Made by a program: the position numbers and the translations under genes
Assembly (NCBI RefSeq): GCF_947494755.1
Contig: NZ_CANLVZ010000002.1
Span: 186,001 to 250,000 of the forward strand
Length of the DNA: 64,000 bases
Source of the DNA: an uncultured Tateyamaria sp.
GTDB lineage: Bacteria; Pseudomonadota; Alphaproteobacteria; Rhodobacterales; Rhodobacteraceae
Direction: 5' to 3'
Shown here: piece after piece, positions 63,419 through 64,000 of the stretch
Layout of the letters: every line of letters begins with the position of its first letter
Numbering within the stretch: the stretch's first letter is position 1
Notes under the pieces: generated by a model
Told to the model about the DNA's origin: nothing
Databases searched by the model: none
What the model saw: only the letters and a program-made list of their open reading frames with translations

Positions 63419-64000
63419 TCAAATGACCGCTTTCTCAATAAACGGCGCGTTGTTCTCGATGCGCTCAAAATGGAAGGGGGTCAGATCGAGGGACCGGTAG
63501 GCACCATAGGTCAGCCATTCGGCCGTGCCGCGCCCCATGGCGGGGGACTGCTGCAACCCATGACCCGAAAACCCGTTCAGAAAGATAAAGTTTTCGACCT
63601 CAGTATGCGGCCCCATGATCGCGTTGTGATCAAAGGTGTTCATCGCATAATGCCCGCCCCATTCATGGGTGACCTTGATCGCCTCGAATTGCGGGATGCG
63701 GTTGGCAAGGATCGGCCAGACATGGTTTTCCCACATCGCGTGGTCCATGGTGAAATCGTCGTAGTCCACAGCCGGGTCAATGTCGGAATGCCCACCGCAC
63801 TGATAAGTGCCACCCCCGTTTTCGCGCACATGTACACCCGAGGGATCAATGGTCAGCGGCAGATCGACCTCCAGCGGTTTTTCCGCCGCAAAGATCCACG
63901 AAAAGCGTTTGCGTGGCTCAACCGGAACAGAGATGCCCGCCATCCGCGCCGTGCGATCCGCCCGCGGCCCCGAGGCGTTGACCACCTGCCCGCACCCGAT
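63419..64000 (-). CDS. FAD-dependent oxidoreductase, DAO family (partial, N-terminus off the right edge)
   Basis: C-terminal 193 codons of a flavoprotein of the D-amino acid/glycine oxidase family: VVNASGPRADRTARMAG, then substrate-domain residues and the FAD C-terminal motif FIFLNGFSGHGLQQSPAMGR followed by AEWLTYGAYRSLDL. The NAD/FAD N-terminal Rossmann segment is beyond the window. It is the first visible gene of the cluster that runs to 60572, and starts at least 16 bp upstream of the epimerase. Confidence 0.85.
   Translation of the reverse strand: MGCGQVVNASGPRADRTARMAGISVPVEPRKRFSWIFAAEKPLEVDLPLTIDPSGVHVRENGGGTYQCGGHSDIDPAVDYDDFTMDHAMWENHVWPILANRIPQFEAIKVTHEWGGHYAMNTFDHNAIMGPHTEVENFIFLNGFSGHGLQQSPAMGRGTAEWLTYGAYRSLDLTPFHFERIENNAPFIEKAVI

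Overview
The window is about 64 kb of GC-rich, densely coded DNA. Its gene content and family-level sequence point to a marine alphaproteobacterium of the order Rhodobacterales (Roseobacter-type). Pointers are the pyrB - membrane protein - pyrC-like - plsY operon, the dnaG-rpoD pair without rpsU, the nrdR-ribD / ribE-ribBA-ribH-nusB locus, a heterotetrameric sarcosine oxidase operon (soxBDAG), a DmdC/FadE5-like acyl-CoA dehydrogenase, and short palindromic tail elements of a type I recall from that clade. I cannot name a species. I see no rRNA, tRNA, CRISPR array, prophage or insertion sequence.

Layout. 1-10 kb: partial acyl-CoA dehydrogenase, threonylcarbamoyl-AMP synthase, YqgE, a stand-alone DsbD N-domain protein, a two-gene RND efflux system, and a uracil-DNA glycosylase - LysE exporter - MoaB operon. 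10-19 kb: pyrimidine/phospholipid operon, LysE exporter, gshA, an rsmE-acetyltransferase operon, ubiA. 19-25 kb: OmpA-type envelope protein plus a coiled-coil membrane partner, then uvrC-pgsA-moaD-moaE. 25-33 kb: an AT-rich non-coding stretch, the sppA-like - small protein - Ca/Na antiporter - SDR operon, an ABC-2 exporter, CoxG, DMT and LysE transporters. 33-43 kb: the riboflavin locus, with a capsule module (kpsS, Wza/KpsD-like lipoprotein, kpsC) between ribE and ribD, followed by nrdR. 43-49 kb: three tandem paralogous secreted proteins of unknown function, yjbQ, rpoD, dnaG. 49-57 kb: soxBDAG, an SGNH-fold secreted protein, glutamate dehydrogenase. 57-60 kb: TadG/TadE/TadF-like pseudopilin proteins, the first with a von Willebrand A domain. 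60-64 kb: a catabolic cluster (beta-hydroxyacid dehydrogenase, M19-like protein, uronate-dehydrogenase-like epimerase, DAO-type flavoprotein) running off the right edge.

Most genes are chromosomal housekeeping genes in tightly packed operons, with many 4-nt start/stop overlaps and several convergent pairs whose stop codons overlap. The points most worth a second look are: the triplet of small secreted two-cysteine proteins (43007-44556); a dihydroorotase homologue lacking metal ligands, coupled to pyrB through a small membrane protein; an AT-rich 309-bp region with a perfect DnaA box upstream of uvrC; a dispersed palindrome, one copy of which supplies the first codons of an acetyltransferase; and an rpoD terminator that ends two bases before the yjbQ start codon.
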